From Azospirillum sp. TSH100 (GTDB lineage: Bacteria; Pseudomonadota; Alphaproteobacteria; Azospirillales; Azospirillaceae), in the NCBI RefSeq assembly GCF_004923295.1, contig NZ_CP039637.1, positions 744,001 to 808,000 of the forward strand: a DNA stretch of 64,000 bases, in the 5' to 3' direction. This document shows, piece after piece, positions 17,836 through 26,069 of the stretch; the stretch's first letter is position 1, and each line of letters starts with the position of its first letter. A program made the translations under genes and the position numbers. The notes beneath the pieces were generated by a model that saw nothing but the letters and a program-made list of their open reading frames with translations, was not told the origin of the DNA and did no database searches.

Positions 17836-18711
17836 TCAGGCCCTCCGGTCGCGGACGGTGGCGAGGAAACTGGCGGTGTCGAGGATCGGCAGCTGTTCCG
17901 GATCCTCCACCCCCAGTCGCTCCCAAATGTCCAACGCGTCACGGCAATCGCCGAACCGCTCCAGCCGGCTGCCCAGCGCGGCATGCTCGGCTTCCAGGGC
18001 GGCCAACGACAGGTCGGGCCTCCCGTCCAGCAGGGCGAGGGCGGCTGTGCGGAAGGCGGCGACGTCGTCCTCGACCAGAGTCGCCGCCTCGCCCAGCAGG
18101 TAGCGGTGCTTGCCGCCGACGGTGCGCCAGACCAGCGCACGGTCTCGGCTGTCGAACTCCTCCACCCCCATGGTGGTCTCGATCACCTCGGGGCCGGACA
18201 GGCCGAGCCGTCCCTCCTCGCTCATCACCACCGCGTCGCACAGGCGGGACACGATGCCCATGCCACCGAAACAGCCGAAGGTGCCGCCGTCCAGCACGAT
18301 GACCGGAATGCCGGATGCCCGCACGGCCAGCACCGCCCGCATCACCTCGGAAACCGCGATCAGCCCGGCATTGGCCTCGTGCAGCCGCACGCCGCCGGAT
18401 TCGACCAGCAGCAGCACGCCGTCGGGACGGCTGTCGAGCGCGCGTTCCAACAGGCCGGTCAGCTTGGCGCCATGCACCTCGCCCACCGCACCGCCCATGA
18501 AGCCGCCCTCCTGGGCGGCGGCCAGCACCCGGCGGCCGGCCAGCCGACCCTCGCCCACCACGATGCCGTCGTCGAAGGCGGCCGGTGTGTCAAGCTGGCG
18601 CAGATGCGGGCTGACCATGCGCTCGGTCGGCGGCAGGATTTCAACGAAGCTGCCGGGATCGAGCAGCCCGGCCAGACGGCCACGGGCACTGTCCTCGTAA
18701 TAGCTGCTCAT
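17836..18711 (-). CDS. mdcD: Malonate decarboxylase beta subunit
   Basis: 291 residues from the ATG at 18711 (MSSYYEDSARGRLAGLLDPGSF), the family-typical start. Carboxyltransferase core motifs include AAQEGGFMGGAVGEVHGAKL, LVESGGVRLHEANAG and DGGTFGCFGGMGIVS. Partner of MdcE in the decarboxylase step. Overlaps the mdcC stop by 4 nt. Confidence 0.95.
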   Translation of the reverse strand: MSSYYEDSARGRLAGLLDPGSFVEILPPTERMVSPHLRQLDTPAAFDDGIVVGEGRLAGRRVLAAAQEGGFMGGAVGEVHGAKLTGLLERALDSRPDGVLLLVESGGVRLHEANAGLIAVSEVMRAVLAVRASGIPVIVLDGGTFGCFGGMGIVSRLCDAVVMSEEGRLGLSGPEVIETTMGVEEFDSRDRALVWRTVGGKHRYLLGEAATLVEDDVAAFRTAALALLDGRPDLSLAALEAEHAALGSRLERFGDCRDALDIWERLGVEDPEQLPILDTASFLATVRDRRA

Positions 18712-19028
18712 GACTGCGCTCCTCCGGCGAAGGCGTCGAGCGCCTGATCCAGCCGCAGGCCGACCACGGCCGGGGTGGCGCCGACATCGTTGATGGAGAT
18801 GCGGACATCGGCCAGCGGATGGCGGGCGAACACGTCGTCGAGCACCGCCTGCCATGTCGCGCCGAAGCCGACCGCGGCGGTCTGCACCTCGACGCGGCAG
18901 AGCCCGCCGAGCGGCGCCGGCTCGACCAGCACCTCCAGATTGCCGGAGCCGACGACGCCCACAAGGACGGACGGCGGCGGCGAAGCCACGGGACGGCCGC
19001 CGCGATATTCGTAGGTCAGGATTTCCAT
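18708..19028 (-). CDS. mdcC: Malonate decarboxylase acyl-carrier protein (delta subunit)
   Basis: 106 residues from the ATG at 19028 (MEILTYEYRGGRP). The prosthetic-group site is the serine in VGVVGSGNLEVLVEP (S28). The thiol of the dephospho-CoA-derived group carries acetyl and malonyl through the cycle. Small size and position between mdcA and mdcD match other mdc operons. Confidence 0.94.
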   Translation of the reverse strand: MEILTYEYRGGRPVASPPPSVLVGVVGSGNLEVLVEPAPLGGLCRVEVQTAAVGFGATWQAVLDDVFARHPLADVRISINDVGATPAVVGLRLDQALDAFAGGAQS

Positions 19029-19038
19029 GGGTTTCGGC

Positions 19039-20682
19039 TCACCAGTTGCGGAAGCGTTTGGGCGGGTCGTACAGGCCGCCCGATGCACGCACGAGGTCCT
19101 TGACCGACCGCGCGGCCAGCAGGTCGCGGGTCGCCATCCGCTTGTCGATGCCCAGATCCTCCGGCCGGCGGATGATGCCGCGGTCGCGCAGGGTCTCGAC
19201 CATGCGGCGGTCGCGGCCGCGCCCGACGGGGGTGTAGCCGGCAACACCCCGGATCGCCTGCTCCCGCTCCTCCACGCTGCGGCAAAGCAGCAGGTTGGCG
19301 ATGCCCTCCTCCGTCAGGATGTGGGTGACGTCGTCGCCGTAGATCATCACCGGCGGCAGCTCCATGCCGGCGCTTTCCGCCAGTTCCCAGGCGTCGAGCC
19401 GCTCGACGAAGGCCGGCTGCATGTGCTCGCGGAAGGTCTCGACCATCTGGACGACCAGCTTCTGGCCGCGCGGCATCTGCCCGCCGCCCTCCCGCGCCTC
19501 GCGTCCCGCCTTCAGCCAGGCCGGGCTGGCATGGCGGCGTCCACGGGCGTCGGCCCCCATGTTGGGCGCGCCGCCGAAGCCGGCGATGCGTCCCAGCGTG
19601 GCGGTGGAGCTGTTGCCGGCGAGGTCGATCTGAAGGGTTGAGCCGATGAACAGGTCGCAGGCGTAATGTCCGGCCGCCTGGCACATCGCCCGGTTGGAGC
19701 GCATGTTGCCGTCGGCCCCGGTGAAGAACACGTCCGGCCGCGCCCGGATATAGGCCTCCATCCCCAGTTCGGATCCGAAGGAATGGACGCTCTCGACGAA
19801 GCCGGCCTCGATGGCGGGGATCAGCGCCGGGTGCGGGTTCAACGCCCAGTGCCGGCAGATCTTGCCCCTGAGCCCCAGCGACTCCGCATAGGTCGGCAGC
19901 AGAAGCTCGATCGCCGCGGTGTCGAAGCCGATGCCGTGGTTCAGCCGCTGGATGCCGTATTCGGCATAGATGCCCTTGATGGCCATCATCGCCATCAGCA
20001 CCTGGATTTCCGAGATCTGGGCCGGGTCGCGGGTGAACAGCGGTTCGATGTAGTGCGGCGTCGGGCTCTGGATGACGAAATCGACCCAGCCGCCGGGGAT
20101 GTCAACGCGCGGAACCGTATCGACCAGCTCGTTCACCTGGGCGATGACGATGCCGCGCTTGAAGGCGGTCGCCTCGACGATGACCGGCGTGTCCTCGGTG
20201 TTGGGACCGGTGTAGAGGTTGCCGGCGGCATCGGCCGCCTGGGCGGCGACGAGGCTGACCCGCGGCGTCAGATCGACGAAATAGCGGCCGAACAGCTCCA
20301 GATAGGTGTGGATGGCGCCGATGGAAATCCGCCCGTCCGCCACCATGCGCGCCAGCCGCGCGCCTTGCGGGCCGGAGAAGGAGAAGTCCAGCTTTGCGGC
20401 GATGCCGCGCTCGAAGACGTCCAGATGCTCCGGCAGGGCAAGCACCGACTGCACCATGTGCAGGCCGTTCACCCGCGCCGGATCGACCGAGGCCAGGGTT
20501 CGGGCGAGGAAATCGGCCTGCTTCTGGTTGTTGCCTTCCAGGCAGACGCGGTCGCCCGGTTCCAGCACCGCCTCCAGCAGAGCGCGGGCATCAGCGGTGG
20601 CGACGCGCTTGCCCTCGGCAAGGCTGGCGGCGCGGGCCAGCCGGGCGTCGCGGTTGCGCCCCTGCAGGTTCCAGTCGCGCAT
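19039..20682 (-). CDS. mdcA: Malonate decarboxylase alpha subunit (acetyl-S-ACP:malonate ACP transferase)
   Basis: 547 residues from the ATG at 20682, chosen because AAGGAAG lies 8 nt upstream; in-frame ATGs at 20700 and 20727 are less well placed. It is a CoA-transferase-like protein with NQKQADFLARTL, NEDTPVIVEATAF-type and SSTATLGRIAGFGGAPNMGADARGRRH-type stretches (visible parts: LDLAGNSSTATLG is here QIDLAGNSSTATLG). It exchanges acetyl for malonate on the carrier protein, the first step of biotin-independent malonate decarboxylation. Confidence 0.95.
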   Translation of the reverse strand: MRDWNLQGRNRDARLARAASLAEGKRVATADARALLEAVLEPGDRVCLEGNNQKQADFLARTLASVDPARVNGLHMVQSVLALPEHLDVFERGIAAKLDFSFSGPQGARLARMVADGRISIGAIHTYLELFGRYFVDLTPRVSLVAAQAADAAGNLYTGPNTEDTPVIVEATAFKRGIVIAQVNELVDTVPRVDIPGGWVDFVIQSPTPHYIEPLFTRDPAQISEIQVLMAMMAIKGIYAEYGIQRLNHGIGFDTAAIELLLPTYAESLGLRGKICRHWALNPHPALIPAIEAGFVESVHSFGSELGMEAYIRARPDVFFTGADGNMRSNRAMCQAAGHYACDLFIGSTLQIDLAGNSSTATLGRIAGFGGAPNMGADARGRRHASPAWLKAGREAREGGGQMPRGQKLVVQMVETFREHMQPAFVERLDAWELAESAGMELPPVMIYGDDVTHILTEEGIANLLLCRSVEEREQAIRGVAGYTPVGRGRDRRMVETLRDRGIIRRPEDLGIDKRMATRDLLAARSVKDLVRASGGLYDPPKRFRNW

Positions 20683-20728
20683 GGTGTCAACTTCCTTCAT
20701 CGCTGGGTTTGAAATGGACGGCTGCAAA

Positions 20729-21493
20729 TCAGCCCGCGACCGCCTTGATCGCCAGGAAGAGGACGGACGGTCCCATCAGGCAGCCCAGACCGGTGTGGAA
20801 GGTGGCGACCAGGGCGCCGTAGGGCACCAGCCGCCGATCGGTCGCCGCCAGCCCGGCACTGACGCCGCTGACCGTGCCGGCCAGTCCGCCGAAGACCATC
20901 GCCGCCTGCGGATTGTCCAGCCGCATGAAGCCGGCCAGGATGGGAGTGAAGATCATCACCAGGATCGCCTTGACCACACCGGTGGCGATGCTGAGCGCGA
21001 TGACGTCGGAGCTGGCGCCGATGGCCGCACCGGTGACCGGGCCGACGATGTAGGTGACGGCGCCGGCACCGATGGTGGTCAGCGCCACCGGGTCGGTGTA
21101 GCCGAAGGCCATGGCGACGGCGACGCCGACGATGAAGGGCAGCACGGTGCCGAGGAACAGCGCGATGAAGCCGAGCCAGCCGGCCTTGCGCGCCTCGTCG
21201 ATCTGCACCTCGCTGGCGGTGGCGACGATGCAGAAGTCGCGCATCATGGCGCCGCCCATCAAGGCAAGCCCGCCGAACAGGGTCAGGTCGGCCATCCCCT
21301 TGGTCTTGCCGGTGACCAGCCCGCCCCAATAGGCGAGCGCCAGCCCCGCCAGCACGGCGATGGCCGAGCCATGCACACGGCCGCCTGTCAGATGGCGGGC
21401 CAGGAAATTGGAAACCCAGACGATGATGCCGACGAAAGCGAAGGCGGCGACCAGCTGGTTGTCCACGATCTCGTGGATGAATTTGTCGAGCAT
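20729..21493 (-). CDS. madM: Malonate transporter subunit MadM
   Basis: 254 residues, strongly hydrophobic with about eight helices, starting MLDKFIHEIVDNQLVAAFAF. It matches the MadM half of the two-component malonate carrier first known from Malonomonas rubra. It lies 11 nt after madL and directly ahead of mdcA, so uptake and decarboxylation are co-expressed. Confidence 0.93.
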   Translation of the reverse strand: MLDKFIHEIVDNQLVAAFAFVGIIVWVSNFLARHLTGGRVHGSAIAVLAGLALAYWGGLVTGKTKGMADLTLFGGLALMGGAMMRDFCIVATASEVQIDEARKAGWLGFIALFLGTVLPFIVGVAVAMAFGYTDPVALTTIGAGAVTYIVGPVTGAAIGASSDVIALSIATGVVKAILVMIFTPILAGFMRLDNPQAAMVFGGLAGTVSGVSAGLAATDRRLVPYGALVATFHTGLGCLMGPSVLFLAIKAVAG

Positions 21494-21504
21494 GGCGGGT
21501 GCCC

Positions 21505-21912
21505 TTATTCGAGTTCGGCGGCGGGCGTGGCGGCCTGCCAGGCGGCGGCGGCTCCGGTCCGCTGGATCGCGCGGTTGATCAGCGAGATGACGCAGGCGCA
21601 GAGCGCGACCGAGCCGAGCGCGGCCAGCAGGGCGATCGGACCGCCCTTGACGGCGACGATGACGTTCTGGGTGGCGGCCATCGCGACCACCACGGGGATG
21701 TACATCATCGCCCAGAAGGTGACGCCCCTCTCGGTTTCCGGGCGCATCAGCCCGCGCTTGCGCATGTGGTACTGCGCGGCCATCAGCAGCATCATGGCGA
21801 TGCCGACGCCGCCGACATTGGCCTTGACCCCGATCAGCGACCCCAGGATATCGCCGAGCAGGACGCCCAGCAGATAGCAACCCGCCAGAAGTGCGGTGCC
21901 GAAGATCACCAT
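21505..21912 (-). CDS. madL: Malonate transporter subunit MadL
   Basis: 135 residues from the ATG at 21912 (MVIFGTALLAGCYLLGVLLGDILG), four hydrophobic segments, with KANVGGVGIAMMLLM typical of MadL. It forms the malonate carrier with MadM in the inner membrane. First gene of the leftward malonate operon. Confidence 0.93.
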   Translation of the reverse strand: MVIFGTALLAGCYLLGVLLGDILGSLIGVKANVGGVGIAMMLLMAAQYHMRKRGLMRPETERGVTFWAMMYIPVVVAMAATQNVIVAVKGGPIALLAALGSVALCACVISLINRAIQRTGAAAAWQAATPAAELE

Positions 21913-22106
21913 GGCGCGCCTTCCCCCTCGATCGAGGCGGCGGTGTTGATTGGAATTGAAGCTCCGTAGCGACCCATCATGTGCGCTTCCCCATTTCGTC
22001 GGTTCATGCGGCCCGGCGGTCCAACACGGAATTGAGATCCGGGCATGGCCGGGCACGAAGACACGACGGCGGCCGACATTGGCTGCCCCGCCGGAAGCGC
22101 ATCCAG

Positions 22107-22273
22107 GTTACGTATGCGCTTCGCCCTTGCGCAGAGCTTTTTGTATTTTTTGATCAGCCGCCGCTACTGTTGTGCATACATACCACCGATTTTCAGCGAG
22201 AAAAACATAATTTTGACCGTCTCGCCGCTTTTTGTATACTTATCGGGGATAAGATTGGCAGTTGCGCATACGC
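22107..22273. promoter_or_regulatory. Divergent madL/GntR control region with repeated GTATAC/GCATAC motifs
   Basis: The 383-nt gap between madL and the GntR gene holds a recurring half-palindromic motif: GTTACGTATGCGC (22107-22119), TTGTGCATACAT (22170-22181), TTGTATACTT (22232-22241) and TTGCGCATACGC (22262-22273, starting one base after a G). FadR/FCD-type GntR repressors of malonate operons are known to bind short TTGTATACAA-like palindromes, so these are likely operators of the adjacent regulator. The region is also markedly more AT-rich than its flanks. Confidence 0.55.
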
Positions 22274-22295
22274 AGCCAGACGATCAAAGAGGGTT

Positions 22296-23006
22296 ATGTA
22301 CGCAATGGATGCCCTTCAGACGATGGAAGCCGCCGACCGGGACGTGTCCGACGACGGCAAGAGCCTGCTCTCCGACGTCATCCGTCTGGCGCTGGCCGAC
22401 GAGATCGCCACCGGCCGGCTGAAGCCGGGCACGCCACTCGACGAACAGCAGATCGGCCAACGGTTCGGCGCCTCCCGCACCCCGGTGCGCGAAGCGCTGC
22501 GCCAACTCGCCACCACCGGCATGGTGGAAGTGCGGCCACGCCGCGGCGTGGTGGTCGCCACCATGACGGCCGAGCGCATCATGGACATGTTCGAAACAAC
22601 GGCGGAAATGGAGGCGATGTGCGTCCGCCTCGCAACCTACCGCATCACCCCGATCGAACGCAGCCGGCTGCAGACCATGCATGAATCCTCGGCGGACACG
22701 GTGCGCGGCGGCGATCTCGACGCCTATGACGACTTCAACCGCCGCTTCCACGAGGCGATCTATCAGGCCACCCACAACCAGTTCATGGCGGAACAGGCGG
22801 TCGGCATCCGGGCCCGCCTCGCCGCCTTCCGCCGCACACAGCTTCGCCATGGCGACCGGCTGGCGACTTCCCATGCCGAACACGGCGCCATTCTCGACGC
22901 CATGGCACGCGGCGACGGCGAGGAAGCCGCCCGCTGCATGCGCGCACACATGCTGAACGCCAGCTGCGCGCTGACGCGCTACATCCAGGAACTGGACTTG
23001 CCCTGA
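22296..23006 (+). CDS. GntR-family (FCD) regulator, probable malonate-responsive repressor
   Basis: 236 residues from the ATG at 22296; an ATG at 22305 is an alternative, since the AAGAGGG ribosome-binding site lies between ideal distances for both. The N-terminal winged HTH includes IGQRFGASRTPVREALRQLATTGMVEVRPRRG and the all-helical FCD domain follows with D and H residues for metal/carboxylate binding (DFNRRFHEAIYQATHN). Divergence from the madLM-mdc operon makes it the MatR/MdcY-like repressor candidate released by malonate or malonyl-CoA. Confidence 0.9.
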   Translation: MYAMDALQTMEAADRDVSDDGKSLLSDVIRLALADEIATGRLKPGTPLDEQQIGQRFGASRTPVREALRQLATTGMVEVRPRRGVVVATMTAERIMDMFETTAEMEAMCVRLATYRITPIERSRLQTMHESSADTVRGGDLDAYDDFNRRFHEAIYQATHNQFMAEQAVGIRARLAAFRRTQLRHGDRLATSHAEHGAILDAMARGDGEEAARCMRAHMLNASCALTRYIQELDLP

Positions 23007-23040
23007 GCGTCAGCCGAAATTTTTCCTTCACTGACGGCAT

Positions 23041-23110
23041 GCAATATTGCGTGCAATGGATATTTTGATGCGTCGTTGCGGGCGCAATCCGGGTCTGCCT
23101 GCAATGTTGC
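23041..23110. promoter_or_regulatory. Pair of GCAAT-NTTGC palindromes before the cyclase gene
   Basis: GCAATATTGC (23041-23050) is a perfect 10-bp palindrome and GCAATGTTGC (23101-23110) repeats it with one change, exactly 60 bp later, in the 170-nt gap upstream of the GGDEF gene. The spacing and sequence match suggest a two-site operator. The binding protein is unknown. Confidence 0.4.
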
Positions 23111-23176
23111 ATTCGCATCAATTTAACGTTTATCCCCTTACGATCGCGAGAGTCCCCAATTTGAGCTTCCTTTGCC

Positions 23177-24859
23177 ATGGGCGTCGTGGTCTGCACCGAT
23201 CAAACCTCGGATCGGGATTGGTCTTCGGATGATCTTTCGGCCTTTTGCCTGATCTCGGATCCGGTTTGGCTGGTCGATCTGGAGACGGGCGAAATCCCGT
23301 GGGCCAATCCAGCGGCCTGCTCCCTTTGGGGCGTCCGGTCGATGCAGGAGCTGGCGGCCGTTGGCGGCTTGCCCGAGACGGTGCAACGGCGTCTGCCCGA
23401 TTACGCCCGCCGCCTGTCCGGTGCCGGACGGATCAACGAGCGCTGGACGGTCGGCGCCCGGGATGCATCAGGGGAGGGAGCCGGGGGCACGGAGACCGTC
23501 CTGTCCTGCGACTGTTCGGGCCTGCGCCTGACGGACGGGCGATTGGCGATGCTCGTCCATGCGAAGCCGCTGTCCGCCTTGGAACAGCCGGCGGCACCGG
23601 AACTGCACCTGTCGCGCATGGTGGAGAATCTGCCGATGGCCGCCGCCTATGTCGAAGGCGAGCGGATTTCCCTCAACCACGCCGCCGAACGGCTGATCGG
23701 CTACCGGCAGGACGAATTGCCGACGATGGAGGCATGGTTCAGGGCGGCCTACCCCGGTCACGATCAGGAGATCCGTCAGCGCTATGACGCCGCAAGACTG
23801 ACCGCGGCGTCGGTGATGACCGAGTTGCAGGTCACCCGAAAGGACGGCGTCCGGCGCTGGATCCGTTTCTTCGCCTATCTCACCCATGGCGGGGAGGTGT
23901 GGCTGATGGAGGATGTGAGCGACCAGCGCGCCACGCTGGAGGCGCTGCATCAGGAACGGGCCATCCTGCAAAGCCTGATCAATTCGATGCCGGACGTCGT
24001 CTTCTTCAAGGATCGCGACGGTGTCTTCCAGAACTACAACCGCGCCTTCCTGGATTATGTCGGACAGACACCCAACCTGAACGGTCGCCTGCGCGACATC
24101 GACATGGTCGATGACAACGCGGCCGAGCGTCGCCGCCAGACCGACCTGCGCGCCATGCGGGAAGGGATGACCCGCGGCGAGGAATGGTTCGTCTACCCGG
24201 ACGGACGGCGCCGGCTGATGGAAACGGTCAAGACCGCCTGCCGCGATCCGCAGGACAATATCCTGGGTGTCGTCGGCATCTCCCGCGATGTCACCGACCG
24301 CCGGGAAATAGAGGAGATGCTCCGGCGCAGCGAAGCGGAAAAGGACCATCTCGCCAACCATGATCCACTGACCGGACTGCCCAACCGTCGGCTGTTCTTC
24401 GCCCGCACGGAGGCGGCGCTCGCCCGCGCGCAACGCATCGGCCAGCCGCTCGCCCTGCTGTTCATCGACCTGGACGGCTTCAAGCCGGTGAACGACCAGT
24501 TGGGTCATGATGCCGGGGACAAGGTGCTGCGGGTGACGGCGGAGCGGCTGACCGCCTGCCTGCGCGCCTCCGACCTCGTGGCGCGCATCGGCGGGGACGA
24601 GTTCACCGTGCTGCTGGAAGGCGCCGGATCGCTCGCCGACGTGGAGCGTGTCGCCGCCAAGCTGATCCACACGCTGTCGGCGGAGGTCATGCTCGGTCGC
24701 AACAGCCTGTCGGTGGGCGCCAGCGTCGGCATCGCGCTGTATCCGCGGGACGCCAACACCGTGCAGGATCTGCTGAAGGCCGCCGACGATGCGCTTTACC
24801 AGGCCAAATATGCCGGACGAGGACGGTTCATGGTCTGCGACACCCGACGCCGGGCGTGA
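23177..24859 (+). CDS. PAS-PAS-GGDEF diguanylate cyclase
   Basis: 560 residues, no membrane segment. The N-terminal region up to about 110 resembles a degenerate PAS domain (WLVDLETGEIPWANPAACSLWG). PAS domains follow at about 145-250 and 262-385 (LINSMPDVVFFKDRDGVFQNYNRAF), and a GGDEF domain at about 390-555 with NHDPLTGLPNRRLF, intact GGDEF at 472-476 and an RASD inhibitory I-site at 463-466. It should make cyclic di-GMP from two GTP and be product-inhibited. Input signal unknown. No EAL domain is present. Confidence 0.92.
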   Translation: MGVVVCTDQTSDRDWSSDDLSAFCLISDPVWLVDLETGEIPWANPAACSLWGVRSMQELAAVGGLPETVQRRLPDYARRLSGAGRINERWTVGARDASGEGAGGTETVLSCDCSGLRLTDGRLAMLVHAKPLSALEQPAAPELHLSRMVENLPMAAAYVEGERISLNHAAERLIGYRQDELPTMEAWFRAAYPGHDQEIRQRYDAARLTAASVMTELQVTRKDGVRRWIRFFAYLTHGGEVWLMEDVSDQRATLEALHQERAILQSLINSMPDVVFFKDRDGVFQNYNRAFLDYVGQTPNLNGRLRDIDMVDDNAAERRRQTDLRAMREGMTRGEEWFVYPDGRRRLMETVKTACRDPQDNILGVVGISRDVTDRREIEEMLRRSEAEKDHLANHDPLTGLPNRRLFFARTEAALARAQRIGQPLALLFIDLDGFKPVNDQLGHDAGDKVLRVTAERLTACLRASDLVARIGGDEFTVLLEGAGSLADVERVAAKLIHTLSAEVMLGRNSLSVGASVGIALYPRDANTVQDLLKAADDALYQAKYAGRGRFMVCDTRRRA

Positions 24860-24871
24860 CGCCCGGCCATG

Positions 24872-25043
24872 ATGTAGCAACACTACAGGAGCGCAACCGA
24901 CGCAAGAGTGACATCGTTTCTCCAGAGAATCCCTGGATTCCCTGTCTTTGCCTTCCCCATCTCCGTCCCGCCCCTGCGACCGAATTGCTCAGGCGGCGCG
25001 CTTGCCAGCGTCCTCCCGACCGGAGTATGTAGTAAAGCTACAT
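24872..25043. promoter_or_regulatory. Two TGTAG-N5-CTACA sites upstream of the FNT channel gene
   Basis: ATGTAG-CAACA-CTACAG (24872-24888) and ATGTAG-TAAAG-CTACAT (25027-25043) share a TGTAG-N5-CTACA dyad and lie 155 bp apart in the 244-nt gap before the formate/nitrite-type channel gene. The second is a perfect 17-bp inverted repeat 60 nt from the start codon. Two copies of the same dyad in one short gap are unlikely by chance; the cognate factor is not recognised. Confidence 0.55.
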
Positions 25044-25103
25044 GGCGGGAGCGAAACCCGCCGACGGGCCTGCACCGATGCGCGGCAGCAAGGACATCGA
25101 GCG

Positions 25104-25997
25104 ATGAACATGGACAGCAAGGTGGACAGCAAGGATGTGGCCGGCTGGAGCCAGCCCACCCCGCAAACCCTCGACGCACTGATGCCCGATGCCATCGCGC
25201 TCGCAGCCGAAAATCTCGGCGTCAAGAAGGCACATTACGACACCCCCACCCTGTTCGCCCTGGCGGTCCTCGCCGGTGCCTTCATCGCGATGGGCGGCCT
25301 GTTCGCCACCGTCACCATGTCCGGCGCCGAAGGCATGCTGCCCTACGGGGTGACCCGGCTGCTGGGCGGACTGGTCTTCTCCATGGGGCTGATCCTGGTG
25401 ATCGTCGGCGGCGCACAGCTGTTCACCGGCGATGCGCTGATGGTGATGGCCTGGGCCAGCGGCCGGCTGCATGCCCGCGAGATGATGCGGGTGTGGACGA
25501 CGGTGTGGATCGGCAATTTCGTCGGTGCCGCCGGCACGGCGCTGCTGGTCTTTCTGTCCGGGCAATACACATTCGGACATGGCGCGGTCGGCGCCTCGGC
25601 CCTGTATTTCGCGGTCGCCAAGAGTTCGCTGCCGACCACCCAGGCCTTCTTCCTGGGCATCCTGTGCAACGTGCTGGTCTGCCTCGCCGTCTGGCTGGCG
25701 CTCGGCGCCCACAGCGTCGGCGACAAGATCCTGGCGATCACCTTCCCGGTCGCCGCCTTCGTCGCCGCCGGCTTCGAGCACTGCGTCGCCAACATGTATT
25801 TCGTTCCGCTCGGCCTGCTGATCGAATGGGGCGCGCCGGACAGCTTCTGGCACGACCTCGGCCGCGCCGCCCCCTCGATCCCGGTCGGCCAGTATCTGGT
25901 CAACCTCGCCGCCGTGACGCTCGGCAACTGGATCGGCGGGGCGGTGATGGTGGGAGCCGTCTACTGGTTCATCTACCGGCGCCCGAAGCTGCGCTGA
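25104..25997 (+). CDS. Formate/nitrite transporter family channel (FNT)
   Basis: 297 residues from the ATG at 25104, six membrane helices after a 45-residue cytoplasmic head. FNT features include AGAFIAMGGLFATV, GGAQLFTGDALMVM and AAGFEHCVANMYFVPLG. The protein forms pentameric pores for formate, nitrite or hydrosulfide. It stands just before enolase and a phosphotransacylase/kinase pair, which would fit formate traffic, but the anion cannot be decided from sequence. Confidence 0.92.
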   Translation: MNMDSKVDSKDVAGWSQPTPQTLDALMPDAIALAAENLGVKKAHYDTPTLFALAVLAGAFIAMGGLFATVTMSGAEGMLPYGVTRLLGGLVFSMGLILVIVGGAQLFTGDALMVMAWASGRLHAREMMRVWTTVWIGNFVGAAGTALLVFLSGQYTFGHGAVGASALYFAVAKSSLPTTQAFFLGILCNVLVCLAVWLALGAHSVGDKILAITFPVAAFVAAGFEHCVANMYFVPLGLLIEWGAPDSFWHDLGRAAPSIPVGQYLVNLAAVTLGNWIGGAVMVGAVYWFIYRRPKLR

Positions 25998-26069
25998 GCG
26001 CACCGGAAGCCTCTCCCGACCGATAATTCTGCAAACCGCAATCCCTCAAGAAACGGGACATCCCTTCCC

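Noticed and set aside
23008..23036. CGTCAG...CTGACG as a terminator of the GntR gene
   Set aside because: Only a 6-bp stem with a 17-nt loop; too weak to call a terminator.
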